A stretch of DNA of 64,000 nucleotides. Origin: 40CM-4-68-19 sp036513415. Lineage in GTDB: Bacteria > Myxococcota > Myxococcia > Myxococcales > 40CM-4-68-19. The stretch covers positions 1-64,000 of the forward strand of contig DATBZA010000179.1 in the NCBI GenBank assembly GCA_036513415.1, in the 5' to 3' direction. The notes below the pieces were generated by a model. That model ran no database searches. It was not told the origin of the DNA and saw only the letters and a list, made by a program, of their open reading frames with translations. Shown here piece by piece: positions 15,781 to 24,895 of this stretch. The first letter of the stretch is position 1. Every line of letters begins with the position of its first letter. The position numbers were made by a program, and so were the translations under genes.

Positions 15781-16376
15781 CGCTGGCGGAGGCGCTCGAA
15801 CCGCTCTACCGCAGCTACCTCCGCAGGCTCGACGAGATGGTGGCGCGCCTTCCTGACGGAGCGGCGCTCACCGAGCGCACGACTCCCGCCGTGGATGGCC
15901 GGCTCGCCCTGGGCGGCGACGGCCTCCCCCTCCGCTTCGACGTGGCGGACGCGCGCGACGGGCACACCTATGAAGTCCACGGTGCCCGGCCCGACGCGCC
16001 GCTCGCCACTGAGGTCCACGTGGCGGGACTCCTGGTTCGGCTCGACCCCGGAAACTGGGAGGAGCTGCCCGTGGTCTGCGCATTCGAGCGCGAGCCTTCG
16101 CCCGAGGAGGTCGAGGCGCTAGCGGATCTCCTGCGAGGATTTGCCACCGTCGCCTGGTATGGCGGTTTCTCCGGAGCCCAGCGGACGGACCGCTGGACGG
16201 GGCGGGCGCACGGGGTCCGGATCGAGCTGCGCCGCGACGAGCTGTGGGCGGTGCTGGATCTCGGCACCTGCCCACCAACCTCGGTGGAGGCGCTCTGCGC
16301 CGCCCTGGGCGGATATGCCGATCAGCGTGCTCTGCTCGCGTCCGTCCGCATCGGCGGGAAGGCGCAAGCGGGTTGA
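15777..16376 (+). CDS. Conserved-looking hypothetical protein
   Basis: A 199-residue soluble protein overlapping the phaR stop by 4 nt (ATGA), hence translationally coupled to it. It has an N-terminal helix (ALEPLYRSYLRRLDEMVARL), alternating strands (LLVRLDPGNWEELPVVCAFE; VRIELRRDELWAVLDLG) and no cysteines arranged for metal binding, no signal peptide and no membrane helix. Family not recognised. The coupling with phaR suggests a linked role, but that is only an inference. Confidence 0.7.
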   Translation: MTLAEALEPLYRSYLRRLDEMVARLPDGAALTERTTPAVDGRLALGGDGLPLRFDVADARDGHTYEVHGARPDAPLATEVHVAGLLVRLDPGNWEELPVVCAFEREPSPEEVEALADLLRGFATVAWYGGFSGAQRTDRWTGRAHGVRIELRRDELWAVLDLGTCPPTSVEALCAALGGYADQRALLASVRIGGKAQAG

Positions 16377-16403
16377 TCCACGGATTCCTTCAGCGCATAT
16401 AGA
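16373..16403 (+). promoter_or_regulatory. Promoter of the Lhr helicase gene
   Basis: TATAGA (16398-16403) ends 8 nt before the ATG at 16412, with TTGATC at 16373-16378 (19-nt spacer). The placement implies a transcript that is leaderless or nearly so. Confidence 0.4.
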
Positions 16404-16411
16404 ACGCCCCC

Positions 16412-19400
16412 ATGCTCGCAGGATTTCACCCCTCGGTTCGCAGTTGGTTCGAGGCGCGGTACGGCACGCCAACCGAGCCACAGGCGCTCGGCTGGCCGTG
16501 CATCCAGCGCGGTGAAGACACGCTGATCGCAGCGCCGACCGGCTCCGGGAAGACGCTGGCCGCGTTCCTGGCCTGCCTCGACGCGATGATCCATGCCGGT
16601 GAAGCGCTGCGCGACGAGACGCAGGTGCTCTACGTGTCGCCTCTCAAGGCGTTGGCGAACGACGTGCAGATGAACCTGCTCGAGCCGCTGGCGGAGCTGC
16701 GGCGGCTGCCGGGAGTCCCCGAGATTCGCGCTGCGGTGCGCACGGGAGACACGCCCCAGGCGGAGCGCCAGGCGATGCTGAGGAAGCCCCCGCACGTGCT
16801 GGTGACGACGCCGGAGAGCTTCTACCTGCTGCTGACCAGCGAGGGAGGCCGCAAGACGCTGCGCACCGTGCGGACCGTGATCGTCGACGAGATCCACGCG
16901 GTGGCGCGCGACAAGCGCGGCGCCCACCTGGCCCTTTCGCTCGAGAGGCTGGATGCGCTCTGCGGGCGCCGGTGCGTGCGCGTGGGCCTCTCCGCCACCC
17001 AGAGGCCGATCGAGGAGATCGGGCGGTTCCTGACCGGCGGGCGGGCCTGCGCGATCGTGGAGAGCGGATCCGGACGCGCGCTCGACATCGCGGTCGAGGT
17101 GCCTCGCGACGAGCTGAACGCGGTCGCCTCCAAGGAGCAGCGGGAGGAGACCTGCGAGCGCGTGGCCGAGCTGATCCAGGCGCACCGGACCACGCTGGTT
17201 TTCGTCAACACCCGGCGCCAGGTCGAGCGCGTGGCGCACCAGCTCGCGCAGCGGCTCGGCGAGGACCAGGTCGTGGCGCACCACGGCAGCATGTCGCGCG
17301 CGATGCGGCTCGCTGCCGAGGAGAAGCTCAAGCGCGGCCAGGTGCGCTGCGCGGTGGCGACGGCGTCCTTGGAGCTGGGCATCGACGTCGGCGCCGTCGA
17401 CCTGGTGGTGCAGCTCGAGTCGCCGCGCAGCTTCTCGGTGACCGTCCAGCGCGTCGGGCGGGCGTCGCATCACCGCGGCGGCACTCCCAAGGGCCGGCTC
17501 TTTCCGGCGACGCGGGACCAGCTGGTGGAGTGCGCGGCGCTGGTGCGGGGCATCCGGCGTGGGAACCTGGAAGTGACGCGGATTCCGGAGTGGCCCCGCG
17601 ACGTCCTGGCCCAGCAGCTGGTGGCGATGGCGGCCTGCGAGGAGCTGCGGGAGGACGAGGCATATGCGCTGGTGCGGCGCGCCTGGCCGTACCGGGAGCT
17701 GCCTCGGGGCGAGTTCGACTCTCTGGTGGAGATGCACGCCGAGGGCGTGGCGCGGCGGGCCGGGCGGGCGCAGGGCGCGAGGCTCCACCGGGACGGCGTG
17801 AACCGGGTGGTGAAGGCGCGCCGGGGATCGCGCATCGCGGCGCTGACCAGCGGTGGTGCCATTCCGGAGACCGCGCAGTACGCCGTGGTCGCCGAGCCCG
17901 AGGGCGTCACCATCGGCCAGGTCGACGAGGACTGGGCGGTGGAGAGCATGGCCGGGGACATCTTCCTGCTCGGGAACCAGAGCTGGAAGATCCGGCGTGT
18001 GGAGGCGGGCCGGGTGCGGGTGGAGAACGCCCACGGCGCCCCCCCCTCGGTGCCGTTCTGGAACGGCGAGGCCCCGGGGCGAACGCCGGAGCTGTCGGAG
18101 GAGGTCTCCCGCCTCCGCCAGGAGCTCGAGCCGATGCTGGACGATCCAGCGCTGGCCGAGGAGTTCCTGGTGCGTGAGTGCGCGGTGCCACCCGCAGGCG
18201 CCGAGCAGATCGTGCGGTATCTGCGGGTCGCCCGCGAGGCGCTGGGCGCGTTGCCCACCCAGCAAACCCTGATCGCGGAGCGGTTCTTCGACGAGGCGGG
18301 CGGGATGCAGCTGGTGGTGCACGCGCCGTTCGGCGCCCGGCAGAACCGTGCCTTCGGGCTGGCCTTGCGAAAGCGGTTCTGCCGCACCTTCGATTTCGAG
18401 CTGCAAGCAGCGGCCACGGACGAAGGCGTGCTTCTCTCGATGGGACCGCAGAACAGCTTTCCGCTGGAGTCCATCTTCGAGTTCCTCGCGCCCGGCACCA
18501 TCGACGAGATGCTCACCCAGGCGGCGCTGCGGGCGCCGATGTGGGGCGTGCGCTGGCGGTGGAACGCGACCCGCTCGCTGGCGGTGTTGCGCAGCCGGGG
18601 CGGGAGGAGGATCCCGTTCAACATCCTGCGCATGCGGACGGACGACTTGCTGGCCCAGGTGTTCCCCGCCCAGGCCCAGTGCCAGGAGCACGATACGGGC
18701 GTGATCGAGCCGCCGGACCATCCGCTGGTCCGCGAGACCCTGCGGGATTGCCTGACCGAGGCGATGGACATCGAGGGCTTGCGCGGGCTGCTCGCCCGGA
18801 TCGATCGCGGCGAGCTGCGGCTGATCGCGCGCGACACGCCGGAGCCGTCGCCGTTGTCGCACGAGATCCTCAACTCGGCGCCCTACGCCTACCTGGACGA
18901 CGCCCCGCTCGAGGAGCGCCGCTCGCGCGCGGTGCAGCTGCGGCGCACGCTCGATCCCGGGGATGCGGCGTCGCTCGGAGCGCTGGACCGGGACGCGATC
19001 GCGGAGGTGGTGGCGCAGGCGACCCCGGACCTGCGCTCGGCGGACGAGCTGCACGATCTGCTCCTCACGCTGGTGCTGCTGCCCGTGGGGGAGGCGACGC
19101 GCTGGGAGGCCTGGCTCGAGGAGCTGCGCGCGGCCGGCCGGGCGGTGCTGCGCGACGGTTTCTGGCGTGCGGTGGAGCGCTCCGGCGCCGAGCTTCTCGA
19201 CGCGGTGCGCGGCTGGGTCGGGATCACCGGGCCCATCACCGCGCCGGAGCTGGCCCGCAAGCTCGGGGTGGCGAGCGTCGAGGCGGAGCTCGCGGCGCTG
19301 GAAAACGACGGCCTGGTGCTGCGCGGGCGTTACCGGCAGGGCGCCAGCGAGACGGAGTGGTGCGAGCGAACGCTCCTGTCTCGTATCCACGGCCTCACGC

Positions 19401-20410
19401 TGGGGCGGCTGCGGCGGGAGATCGAGCCGGCCACCACGCAGGACTTCTTCCGCTTCCTGTTCCGCTGGCAGCACGTGCACCCTGGAACGCAGCTGCATGG
19501 TGCGCAGGGGCTGTCGGAGATCGTCGGGAAGCTGCAGGGGTTCCAGTCCGCGGCGGCCTCCTGGGAGAGCGACGTGCTGGCGGCGCGGCTGGCCCGCTAC
19601 GACCGTACGCTGCTCGATCAGCTCTGCCTCTCGGGCGAGATCGCCTGGGGGCGGCTGGCGTGCGCGGATGAGTCGCCGCGCCGGGCTCCGCCGGGGCGCG
19701 CCACGCCCATCGCGCTGGTGCGCCGTGAGGATCTGCCTTGGCTGCTCGACGCGACCCGCGGGACCGGCGAGCCGCTGGGTGACCGGGCGCGCCTGCTCCT
19801 GGCGTTGCTCGAGCAGCGCGGCGCGCTGTTCCCGCACGAGCTCCGCGCGCAGACAGGCCTCTCCGGGCGCGATCTGAACGGGGCGCTCTGGGAGCTGGTG
19901 TCCGGCGGGCGGCTGACCTGCGACGGGTTCGCAGCCCTTCGCGGGCTCCTCGAGGGAAAGGCCCACGCCGCGTCGGGCCGCTGGTCGCTGCTGAGGCCGT
20001 ACGAGCCGGAGCAGCGGGAGCCGGGGTGGCTGGAGAAGCTGGCGCGCCAGTACCTGCGCCGGTACGGAATCGTGTTCCGCGACCTGCTGGCGCGCGAGCC
20101 GCGGAGTCCTCCCTGGAGGGAGCTCCTCCAGATTTATCGCCGGCTAGAGGCGCGGGGGGAGATCCGGGGCGGCCGATTCGCGCAGGCCTTCTCGGGCGAG
20201 CAGTTCGCCCTGCCGGAGGCGGTGGACGCGATGCGCGCCGTGCGGAAGATCCCGAAGTCGGGCGAAGAGCGCGTCTCGCTGAGCGCCTGCGATCCGTTGA
20301 ACCTCGTCGGCATCCTCACCCCGGGCGCCCGGGTGCCTGCCATGCCGCAGAACCGCGTCGCGTACGTGGACGGCGTGCCGGAGGACGGGGCAGCGCTGCG
20401 GAGTGCTTGA
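16412..20410 (+). CDS. lhr: Lhr-type ATP-dependent superfamily 2 helicase
   Basis: A 1332-residue helicase of the Lhr (large helicase-related) family. RecA1 has Walker A AAPTGSGKTLAAF (about residues 40-52), VSPLKALANDVQ (motif Ia) and VDEIH (residues about 157-161, motif II); then LSATQRPIEEIG (III). RecA2 has VFVNTRRQVERVAHQLAQRL, HHGSMSRAMR and VQRVGRASHHRGG (VI). The rest is the Lhr winged-helix and beta-barrel region plus a long C-terminal part. Lhr-Core unwinds 3'-to-5' RNA:DNA hybrids and acts in DNA repair. Length is close to the long bacterial forms (about 1400-1500). No metallophosphoesterase or ligase partner is adjacent. Confidence 0.92.
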   Translation: MLAGFHPSVRSWFEARYGTPTEPQALGWPCIQRGEDTLIAAPTGSGKTLAAFLACLDAMIHAGEALRDETQVLYVSPLKALANDVQMNLLEPLAELRRLPGVPEIRAAVRTGDTPQAERQAMLRKPPHVLVTTPESFYLLLTSEGGRKTLRTVRTVIVDEIHAVARDKRGAHLALSLERLDALCGRRCVRVGLSATQRPIEEIGRFLTGGRACAIVESGSGRALDIAVEVPRDELNAVASKEQREETCERVAELIQAHRTTLVFVNTRRQVERVAHQLAQRLGEDQVVAHHGSMSRAMRLAAEEKLKRGQVRCAVATASLELGIDVGAVDLVVQLESPRSFSVTVQRVGRASHHRGGTPKGRLFPATRDQLVECAALVRGIRRGNLEVTRIPEWPRDVLAQQLVAMAACEELREDEAYALVRRAWPYRELPRGEFDSLVEMHAEGVARRAGRAQGARLHRDGVNRVVKARRGSRIAALTSGGAIPETAQYAVVAEPEGVTIGQVDEDWAVESMAGDIFLLGNQSWKIRRVEAGRVRVENAHGAPPSVPFWNGEAPGRTPELSEEVSRLRQELEPMLDDPALAEEFLVRECAVPPAGAEQIVRYLRVAREALGALPTQQTLIAERFFDEAGGMQLVVHAPFGARQNRAFGLALRKRFCRTFDFELQAAATDEGVLLSMGPQNSFPLESIFEFLAPGTIDEMLTQAALRAPMWGVRWRWNATRSLAVLRSRGGRRIPFNILRMRTDDLLAQVFPAQAQCQEHDTGVIEPPDHPLVRETLRDCLTEAMDIEGLRGLLARIDRGELRLIARDTPEPSPLSHEILNSAPYAYLDDAPLEERRSRAVQLRRTLDPGDAASLGALDRDAIAEVVAQATPDLRSADELHDLLLTLVLLPVGEATRWEAWLEELRAAGRAVLRDGFWRAVERSGAELLDAVRGWVGITGPITAPELARKLGVASVEAELAALENDGLVLRGRYRQGASETEWCERTLLSRIHGLTLGRLRREIEPATTQDFFRFLFRWQHVHPGTQLHGAQGLSEIVGKLQGFQSAAASWESDVLAARLARYDRTLLDQLCLSGEIAWGRLACADESPRRAPPGRATPIALVRREDLPWLLDATRGTGEPLGDRARLLLALLEQRGALFPHELRAQTGLSGRDLNGALWELVSGGRLTCDGFAALRGLLEGKAHAASGRWSLLRPYEPEQREPGWLEKLARQYLRRYGIVFRDLLAREPRSPPWRELLQIYRRLEARGEIRGGRFAQAFSGEQFALPEAVDAMRAVRKIPKSGEERVSLSACDPLNLVGILTPGARVPAMPQNRVAYVDGVPEDGAALRSA

Positions 20411-20885
20411 GCTTGTTTGAGGCGGTTGGTGGCGCGCTCGCCTGCGGACATCGGCTTCCCGACCGCGTCGTGCCGGGACGGTCTTCTTCGATGGTACCGG
20501 GGTCCTCCTCATCGGCACGAGTCTGTCGGCGATGCCCTGGGTCTGCGTCAGCGAAGTCGTCGGTCCAAAGGGTCCATGATCTACCCGGTCCGGACTGGAG
20601 AGGGATGCACTCTGTGCGTTCGCCTGCGGATGTCCGCCCTTTCAAGTGCCGCCGGCTCTGGTCGGATCGCCCGATGTTCCGTACATCGAAGCCGCTGCCG
20701 GGGCGGGCGTCCGGCATGCCAGCGCCCCGTGCACGGCCGGCGCGAACAGCAGGGGCGTGGACAGGAAGCGGGCAGGATCCCGGCTCGTGCCCGGAAGCCA
20801 CTTGAAAGGGCGGACATTCCGTTTGTTCCCCTCACCGTCCTGGGTCGTGGCCGAACATGTCAGACCCCGCGCGTACGCTTTAAAA
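20411..20885. other. 475-nt non-coding gap upstream of the RAYT gene
   Basis: No convincing gene. It contains GCCTGCGGACATCGG (about 20442) and the longer inverted repeat described separately. Small frames here have neighbours' antisense character and no start signals. Confidence 0.6.
20628..20820. repeat. REP-like inverted repeat, RAYT 5' side
   Basis: GGATGTCCGCCCTTTCAAGTG (20628-20648, quoted in two parts: GGATGTCCGCC / CTTTCAAGTG) recurs inverted as CACTTGAAAGGGCGGACATT at 20799-20818, giving an 18-bp perfect arm around about 150 nt. The same arms recur on the 3' side of the transposase gene. Confidence 0.75.
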
Positions 20886-21506
20886 ATGATCGCAAAGCAG
20901 CAGGAGCTTCCTCTTCCTCTCTGGGGCGGTGCGCGCAAGGGTGCAGGGCGGAAGCGCAAGAGCGCGCGACGGAACGTCGTTCATCGCACGCGTCCCGGTT
21001 TCAGCCGCGGCGCCCTGCACGTGACCACGCGCGTGCGGCAGGAAGTGTGGAACCTCCGCACGCATCGCTGCTTTCGTGAGCTGCGGCGTGCCCTCGAACG
21101 CGGCTGCGCCCGGTTCGGCTTTCGCCTCATTCACTTCTCGGTTCAGGGGAACCACATCCACTTCATCGTCGAGGCGCCCGACCAGCTCGCGCTCACGCGC
21201 GCCATGAAGGGCCTGGAGGTTCGCATGGCCCGCGCCCTGAACCGCGTCATGTGCCGGCGTGGACCGGTCTTCGCCGATCGCTACCACGCACACCTATTGA
21301 CCATGCCGAGAGAGGCGCGGAACGCCTGCGACTACGTGCTCTCGAACTGGCGTGTTCATGCGGAACGCGAAGGCCGGCTCGTTCCTCGCGGCGCCGACCC
21401 TTACAGCTCAGCAGCACCCGATGCCGTAGGAACCCGGCGCGCGGAGTTCTGGCTGCTGCGAATCGGAATCTGGCGTGTGAAGTCCGAGAAGCTCCGAAGC
21501 CTTTGA
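20886..21506 (+). CDS. REP-associated tyrosine transposase (RAYT, Y1_Tnp)
   Basis: A 206-residue single-domain HUH transposase of the IS200/TnpA-REP type. The N-terminus has LPLPLWGGARKGAGRKRKSA and a HRTRP segment typical of this subgroup. The HUH motif is in FSVQGNHIHFIVEA (H-x-H); the catalytic Tyr is probably that of GPVFADRYHAHLL. A C-terminal helix CDYVLSNWRVHAE follows. These proteins are domesticated: one copy, no terminal IS ends, with REP palindromes as substrate. The ATG at 20886 has only a weak ribosome site. The flanking inverted repeats are the likely targets. Confidence 0.88.
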   Translation: MIAKQQELPLPLWGGARKGAGRKRKSARRNVVHRTRPGFSRGALHVTTRVRQEVWNLRTHRCFRELRRALERGCARFGFRLIHFSVQGNHIHFIVEAPDQLALTRAMKGLEVRMARALNRVMCRRGPVFADRYHAHLLTMPREARNACDYVLSNWRVHAEREGRLVPRGADPYSSAAPDAVGTRRAEFWLLRIGIWRVKSEKLRSL

Positions 21507-21862
21507 ATCAGCCCGCATCGCGAACAGTGGATTCAAGGCTACGGTCAATGCTGAGCTGGCGGACCGTTGATCAACGTTGCCGTTTTTCACCGCGATCCGT
21601 ACTCGACGTTCGCATCCTGCAGGTTTCCGACAGGTACTTCGCCGGGGGCACGGACAGCCGCCCTTTTGGTCAGCAACGGGCAGACGATCAGGTCGACTCG
21701 TACTTCGTAGACGCGATACTTGGTTCGACGCCCTTGCCGGAATCCTGTTTTGTGGGCCTCCGGTGCTGAGCATCGTTCTGCTGGGGCGCTCGCTGCTGAA
21801 GCTGCGCAGAACCCCAGAACCGCTAGCTGAGCGGGCTTGACGACGAAACTCCCCGCTGCGCC
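21507..21862 (+). pseudogene. Possible decayed reading frame after RAYT
   Basis: Two overlapping frames look like parts of one protein: frame 2 gives QVSDRYFAGGTDSRPFG and then DDQVDSYFV (to about 21710), frame 1 continues with DTWFDALAGILFCGPPVLSI and VLLGRSLLKLRRT (to 21840), a single membrane helix. One indel near 21710 would join them. No homologue is recognised and there is no clear start, so this may be chance. Confidence 0.25.
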
Positions 21863-21929
21863 GGATGTGCGCCCATTCAAGCCGCGCACGACAGTTCGCT
21901 GCGCTCGGAACTTGAAAGGGCGGACATCC
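21863..21929. repeat. REP-like hairpin, RAYT 3' side
   Basis: GGATGTGCGCCCATTCAAG (21863-21881) pairs, with two mismatches, with CTTGAAAGGGCGGACATCC (21911-21929) over a 29-nt loop. The arms are the same sequence as those 5' of the transposase gene. Confidence 0.75.
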
Positions 21930-21972
21930 CCCCAAGCGAGCGCGCGCCTTCGCCTCGCTGCCGCTCGCGCGG

Positions 21973-22296
21973 TCAGTGCGTCTGCTGCTGCTGCGCCTGC
22001 GCGTCCTTCTTCTGCTGCAGCTCCGCGATCTTCGCCGACAGCCCCTCGAACACCTTCTCCAGCTCCTCGATCTTTCCCTCGAGCTTCTTCACGTCGCCGG
22101 AGGTGGGGATGTTCATCGCCCCCAGGGCCGTGTGGGCCGCGCGCTCCGCCGTCGCCTTCGCTTCCAGCGCGGCGCTCATGGTCTTCTGCAGCGCGCCCAT
22201 GAAGGTCTCGTTCTGGAGGAGTTGGGAGGCGAGCTTGCTCATCCGCTCTTCCCCGGTCGCGATCATCTTCTTCAGCACTTCGTTGTCGCGGAGCAT
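21973..22296 (-). CDS. Phasin-like coiled-coil protein
   Basis: A 107-residue helical protein beginning MLRDNEVLKKMIATGEERMS; the ATG at 22296 follows GGGAG 8 nt upstream. The middle resembles phasins (LASQLLQNETFMGALQKTM, then AKATAERAAHTALGAMNIPT, a Pro-containing break) and the C-terminus is a coiled coil (VKKLEGKIEELEKVFEGLSA) with a Gln-rich tail. Phasins coat PHA granules, and a phaR gene lies 7 kb away; the similarity is one of architecture, so the role is an inference. It is divergent from the ArsA pair. Confidence 0.6.
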   Translation of the reverse strand: MLRDNEVLKKMIATGEERMSKLASQLLQNETFMGALQKTMSAALEAKATAERAAHTALGAMNIPTSGDVKKLEGKIEELEKVFEGLSAKIAELQQKKDAQAQQQQTH

Positions 22297-22400
22297 GGGC
22301 ACGTCTCCCGGCGGGTGTTCCCGCGCCAATCTAATGAGGTGCCGCTCCAAGTCAAGCGAGGTTGACGCACCTCCGAGCGGACACTACAGTCGCGCGCCCC

Positions 22401-23312
22401 ATGCCGGCCCTCCTCGATCGCCGCCTCGTCGTGGTGACAGGCAAGGGCGGCACCGGTAAGAGCACGATGTCGGCGGCCGTGGCGCTGGCGGCTGCACGGC
22501 GTGGAAAAAGGGTGCTGGTCTGCGAGGTGGTGGCCAAGGAGCGCGTGGCCGACTTCTTCGGGAAGCCCGCTTCTGGACCGCAGATCCGCGAGCTCGTCCC
22601 CAACCTGTACAGCGTCCACGTCCGGCCGCGCGAGGCGATGCGCGAGTACGCGCTGATGACCTTGAAGTACGAGACGCTCTACAAACTCGCCTTCGAGAAT
22701 CCCGCCGCGCGTTATTTCCTCGCGGCGGCCCCGTCGCTCGCCGAGATCGTCATGCTCGGAAAGGTCTGGTGGCATGCGACCCAGGAGGTCGAGCGCGGGC
22801 GGACCCGCTGGGACCTGGTGGTCCTCGACGCTCCCGCCACTGGGCACGGCCTGACCTTTCTCACGGTGCCCGAGACCTTCCTCCGTCTGGTGAACGAAGG
22901 GCCGCTCGCGCGCGACATGCGCTCCATGATGTCGCTCCTGGCCGACCCGGCGAAGTGCAGCATCTGCATCGTCACTCTTCCGGAGGAGATGCCCGCCAAC
23001 GAGGCCATCGAGCTCGATCGTGCGCTCCGCCAGCACCACTTCCCGGCGGGCCCGCTGTTCCTCAACGGGGTGTTCGCGTCGCGGTTCACGCCATACGAAG
23101 TCGCGGCCGTGACCCGCGGCGGGCCGCTCCTGGCCGCCGCGGGCGAGGCGGCCGACAACCACGAATCGCGCGCGGAGCTCTCCCGGCACTATGAGGCGGT
23201 GTTGCGCGACACCGTGCCGCGCGAGCTGATGAAGGTGCCCTTCCTGTTCGAGCGCAGCTTCGGGGCGCAGGCGATCGACAAGGTCGCCCACGCCATCGAG
23301 GGGGCGCTGTGA
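22401..23312 (+). CDS. ArsA/GET3-family ATPase 1
   Basis: A 303-residue deviant-Walker P-loop ATPase: VVVTGKGGTGKSTMSAAVAL (KGGxGKST with the signature Lys) near residues 9-28, switch-type VVLDAPATGHGLTFL around 140-154 (Asp-x-Pro-Ala-Thr-Gly-His), and IVTLPEEMPANEA. The family couples ATP to dimer closure, as in anion export or tail-anchored protein targeting; bacterial pairs of this type are poorly characterised. No arsenite-binding cysteines or ars genes are present. Its stop overlaps the start of the paralogue by 4 nt. Confidence 0.85.
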   Translation: MPALLDRRLVVVTGKGGTGKSTMSAAVALAAARRGKRVLVCEVVAKERVADFFGKPASGPQIRELVPNLYSVHVRPREAMREYALMTLKYETLYKLAFENPAARYFLAAAPSLAEIVMLGKVWWHATQEVERGRTRWDLVVLDAPATGHGLTFLTVPETFLRLVNEGPLARDMRSMMSLLADPAKCSICIVTLPEEMPANEAIELDRALRQHHFPAGPLFLNGVFASRFTPYEVAAVTRGGPLLAAAGEAADNHESRAELSRHYEAVLRDTVPRELMKVPFLFERSFGAQAIDKVAHAIEGAL

Positions 23313-24436
23313 AACCGCTGGAGGGGCGCAAGGTCATCTGCTGCGTTGGATCGGGCGGGGTGGGAAAGACCACCACCGCCGCGGCGCTCGCGCTCCGCGC
23401 CGCGATGGAGGGGAAGCGGACCCTGGTCTTGACCATCGATCCTGCGCGGCGGCTGGCGAACAGCCTCGGGCTCAAGCATCTGGGCAACCAGGAGACGCGG
23501 ATCGAACCGGCGCATTTTGCCGAGGCGAACCTTTCGCCGCGCGGCGAGATGTGGGCGATGATGCTCGACCTCAAGCGCACCTGGGACGAGCTGGTGCGCC
23601 GCGATGCCCGCACTCCGCAGCAGGCCGAGGCGATCCTCAACAACAAGATCTACCAGATGCTCTCCACCGCCATGGCCGGCAGCCTGGAGTACATGGCGAT
23701 GGAGAAGGTGTACGAGGTCTACTCCAACGGGGGCTTCGACGTGATCGTGCTCGACACGCCGCCCACCAGCAACGCGCTCGACTTCCTGCGCGCGCCCAAC
23801 CGCATCCTGGACGTGCTCGACAACAACGCCATGCGCCTGGTGCTCGGGCCCGTGCTCAAGGCGGGGAAGGTCGGCTTGCGGCTCCTGGCCGGGCCCTCCA
23901 ATCTGGTGCTCCGGACGCTGGCCCGCTTCACCGGGAAGAGCTTCCTCACCGACCTGGCCGCCTTCATGGTCGCGTTCGAAGGGATGTACGAAGGCTTCAA
24001 GGAGCGGGCCTCGAAGGTCAAGGACCTGCTCGCCTCCCCGCGGACCGGCTTCGTGCTGGTCACCAGCCCGAATCCCCTGACCACTCAGGAAGCGCTGTTC
24101 TTCCACCGGGCGCTGGAAACCGACGGCATCCGAGCCGCGGCCGTGGTGGTCAACAGGGTGCAGCGCGATCCGCGGCGGCACGGAGGGGCCGACAGCCTGC
24201 CTGCGCTGCGCGAGGCGCTGCAGCTCGCGCAGATCAAGGACGAGAACAACCTCGCGGAGCGCCTCTGCCAGACTCTCGCCGAGCAGACCATCCTGGCGGA
24301 TCTGGACCGGCGAGAGGTCGACCGGCTGCGCGACACCCTGCGCGGCGTTCCGTTGTTCACCGTGCCCCGCTTGCGGAAGGACGTGCATGACCTGGCCACC
24401 CTGTGGCAGATCGTCGAGTACCTGGGAGACGAGTGA
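23309..24436 (+). CDS. ArsA/GET3-family ATPase 2
   Basis: A 375-residue paralogue with GTG start overlapping the upstream stop (GTGA). P-loop CVGSGGVGKTTTAAALALRA (residues 12-31, GSGGVGKTT), TIDPARRLANSLGL (switch I-type, as in ArsA and GET3), VIVLDTPPTSNALDFL (switch II, DTPP) and VTSPNPLTTQEALFF. A central insert with LTDLAAFMVAFEGMYEGFKE is helical, at the place where GET3 has its client-binding groove. With the first ATPase it could form a heterodimer; coupling of the three cistrons suggests a shared complex. Confidence 0.85.
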   Translation: MKPLEGRKVICCVGSGGVGKTTTAAALALRAAMEGKRTLVLTIDPARRLANSLGLKHLGNQETRIEPAHFAEANLSPRGEMWAMMLDLKRTWDELVRRDARTPQQAEAILNNKIYQMLSTAMAGSLEYMAMEKVYEVYSNGGFDVIVLDTPPTSNALDFLRAPNRILDVLDNNAMRLVLGPVLKAGKVGLRLLAGPSNLVLRTLARFTGKSFLTDLAAFMVAFEGMYEGFKERASKVKDLLASPRTGFVLVTSPNPLTTQEALFFHRALETDGIRAAAVVVNRVQRDPRRHGGADSLPALREALQLAQIKDENNLAERLCQTLAEQTILADLDRREVDRLRDTLRGVPLFTVPRLRKDVHDLATLWQIVEYLGDE

Positions 24437-24840
24437 TGTTCCACACCGCGACCATCGAGCTGCCCACCACCAAGAAGCAGGAGATGATCGACGTCACCAA
24501 GCGGGTGCGCGCGATCGTCGTCGCCAGCAACGTGCAGTCCGGCCTCTGCTCCATCTTCTGCGGGCACACCACTGGCGCGATCACGGTCAACGAGAACACC
24601 GACCCCGACGTGCAGACGGACATCCTCAACGCCCTGGAACGAGCGGTGCCGCGCAACGAGAAGTACTACAAGCACGAGGAAGGCAATGCGCACGCGCACG
24701 CGAAGGCGGCGGTGCTGGGGTTCTCCGAGACCATCCCTGTCCAGGGCGGCAAGCTCGGGCTCGGCACCTGGCAGGCCATCTACTTCTGCGAGTTCGACGG
24801 GCCGCGCAACCGGAAGCTCGTCGTGACGGTGATGGGGTGA
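24436..24840 (+). CDS. YjbQ / UPF0047 family protein
   Basis: A 134-residue protein of the secondary thiamine-phosphate synthase / UPF0047 fold. Seen: IFCGHTTGAITVNENTDPDV with the conserved H-T-T and N-E residues, NAHAHAKAAVLG with the metal-type His pair, and a GTWQAIYFCEFDGPRNRK C-terminal segment. Family members (YjbQ in E. coli) are small metal-binding trimers of debated biochemical role. The ATG overlaps the ATPase stop by one nt (TGATG), so it is in the same operon. Confidence 0.9.
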   Translation: MFHTATIELPTTKKQEMIDVTKRVRAIVVASNVQSGLCSIFCGHTTGAITVNENTDPDVQTDILNALERAVPRNEKYYKHEEGNAHAHAKAAVLGFSETIPVQGGKLGLGTWQAIYFCEFDGPRNRKLVVTVMG

Positions 24841-24895
24841 AGCACGGGGTGGCGGCGGAGCGCCTGCGCACCGCGCTGCCCGGGCCGGACTGATC

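Noticed and set aside
16322..19966. 1214-residue minus-strand open frame opposite the Lhr gene
   Set aside because: GC-rich codon-position effect; Arg/Gly/His-rich content and no domain, while the plus frame has all helicase motifs.
20417..20880. Plus-strand open frames in the gap after the Lhr gene
   Set aside because: No ribosome sites, and they run through the inverted repeat; no recognisable protein.
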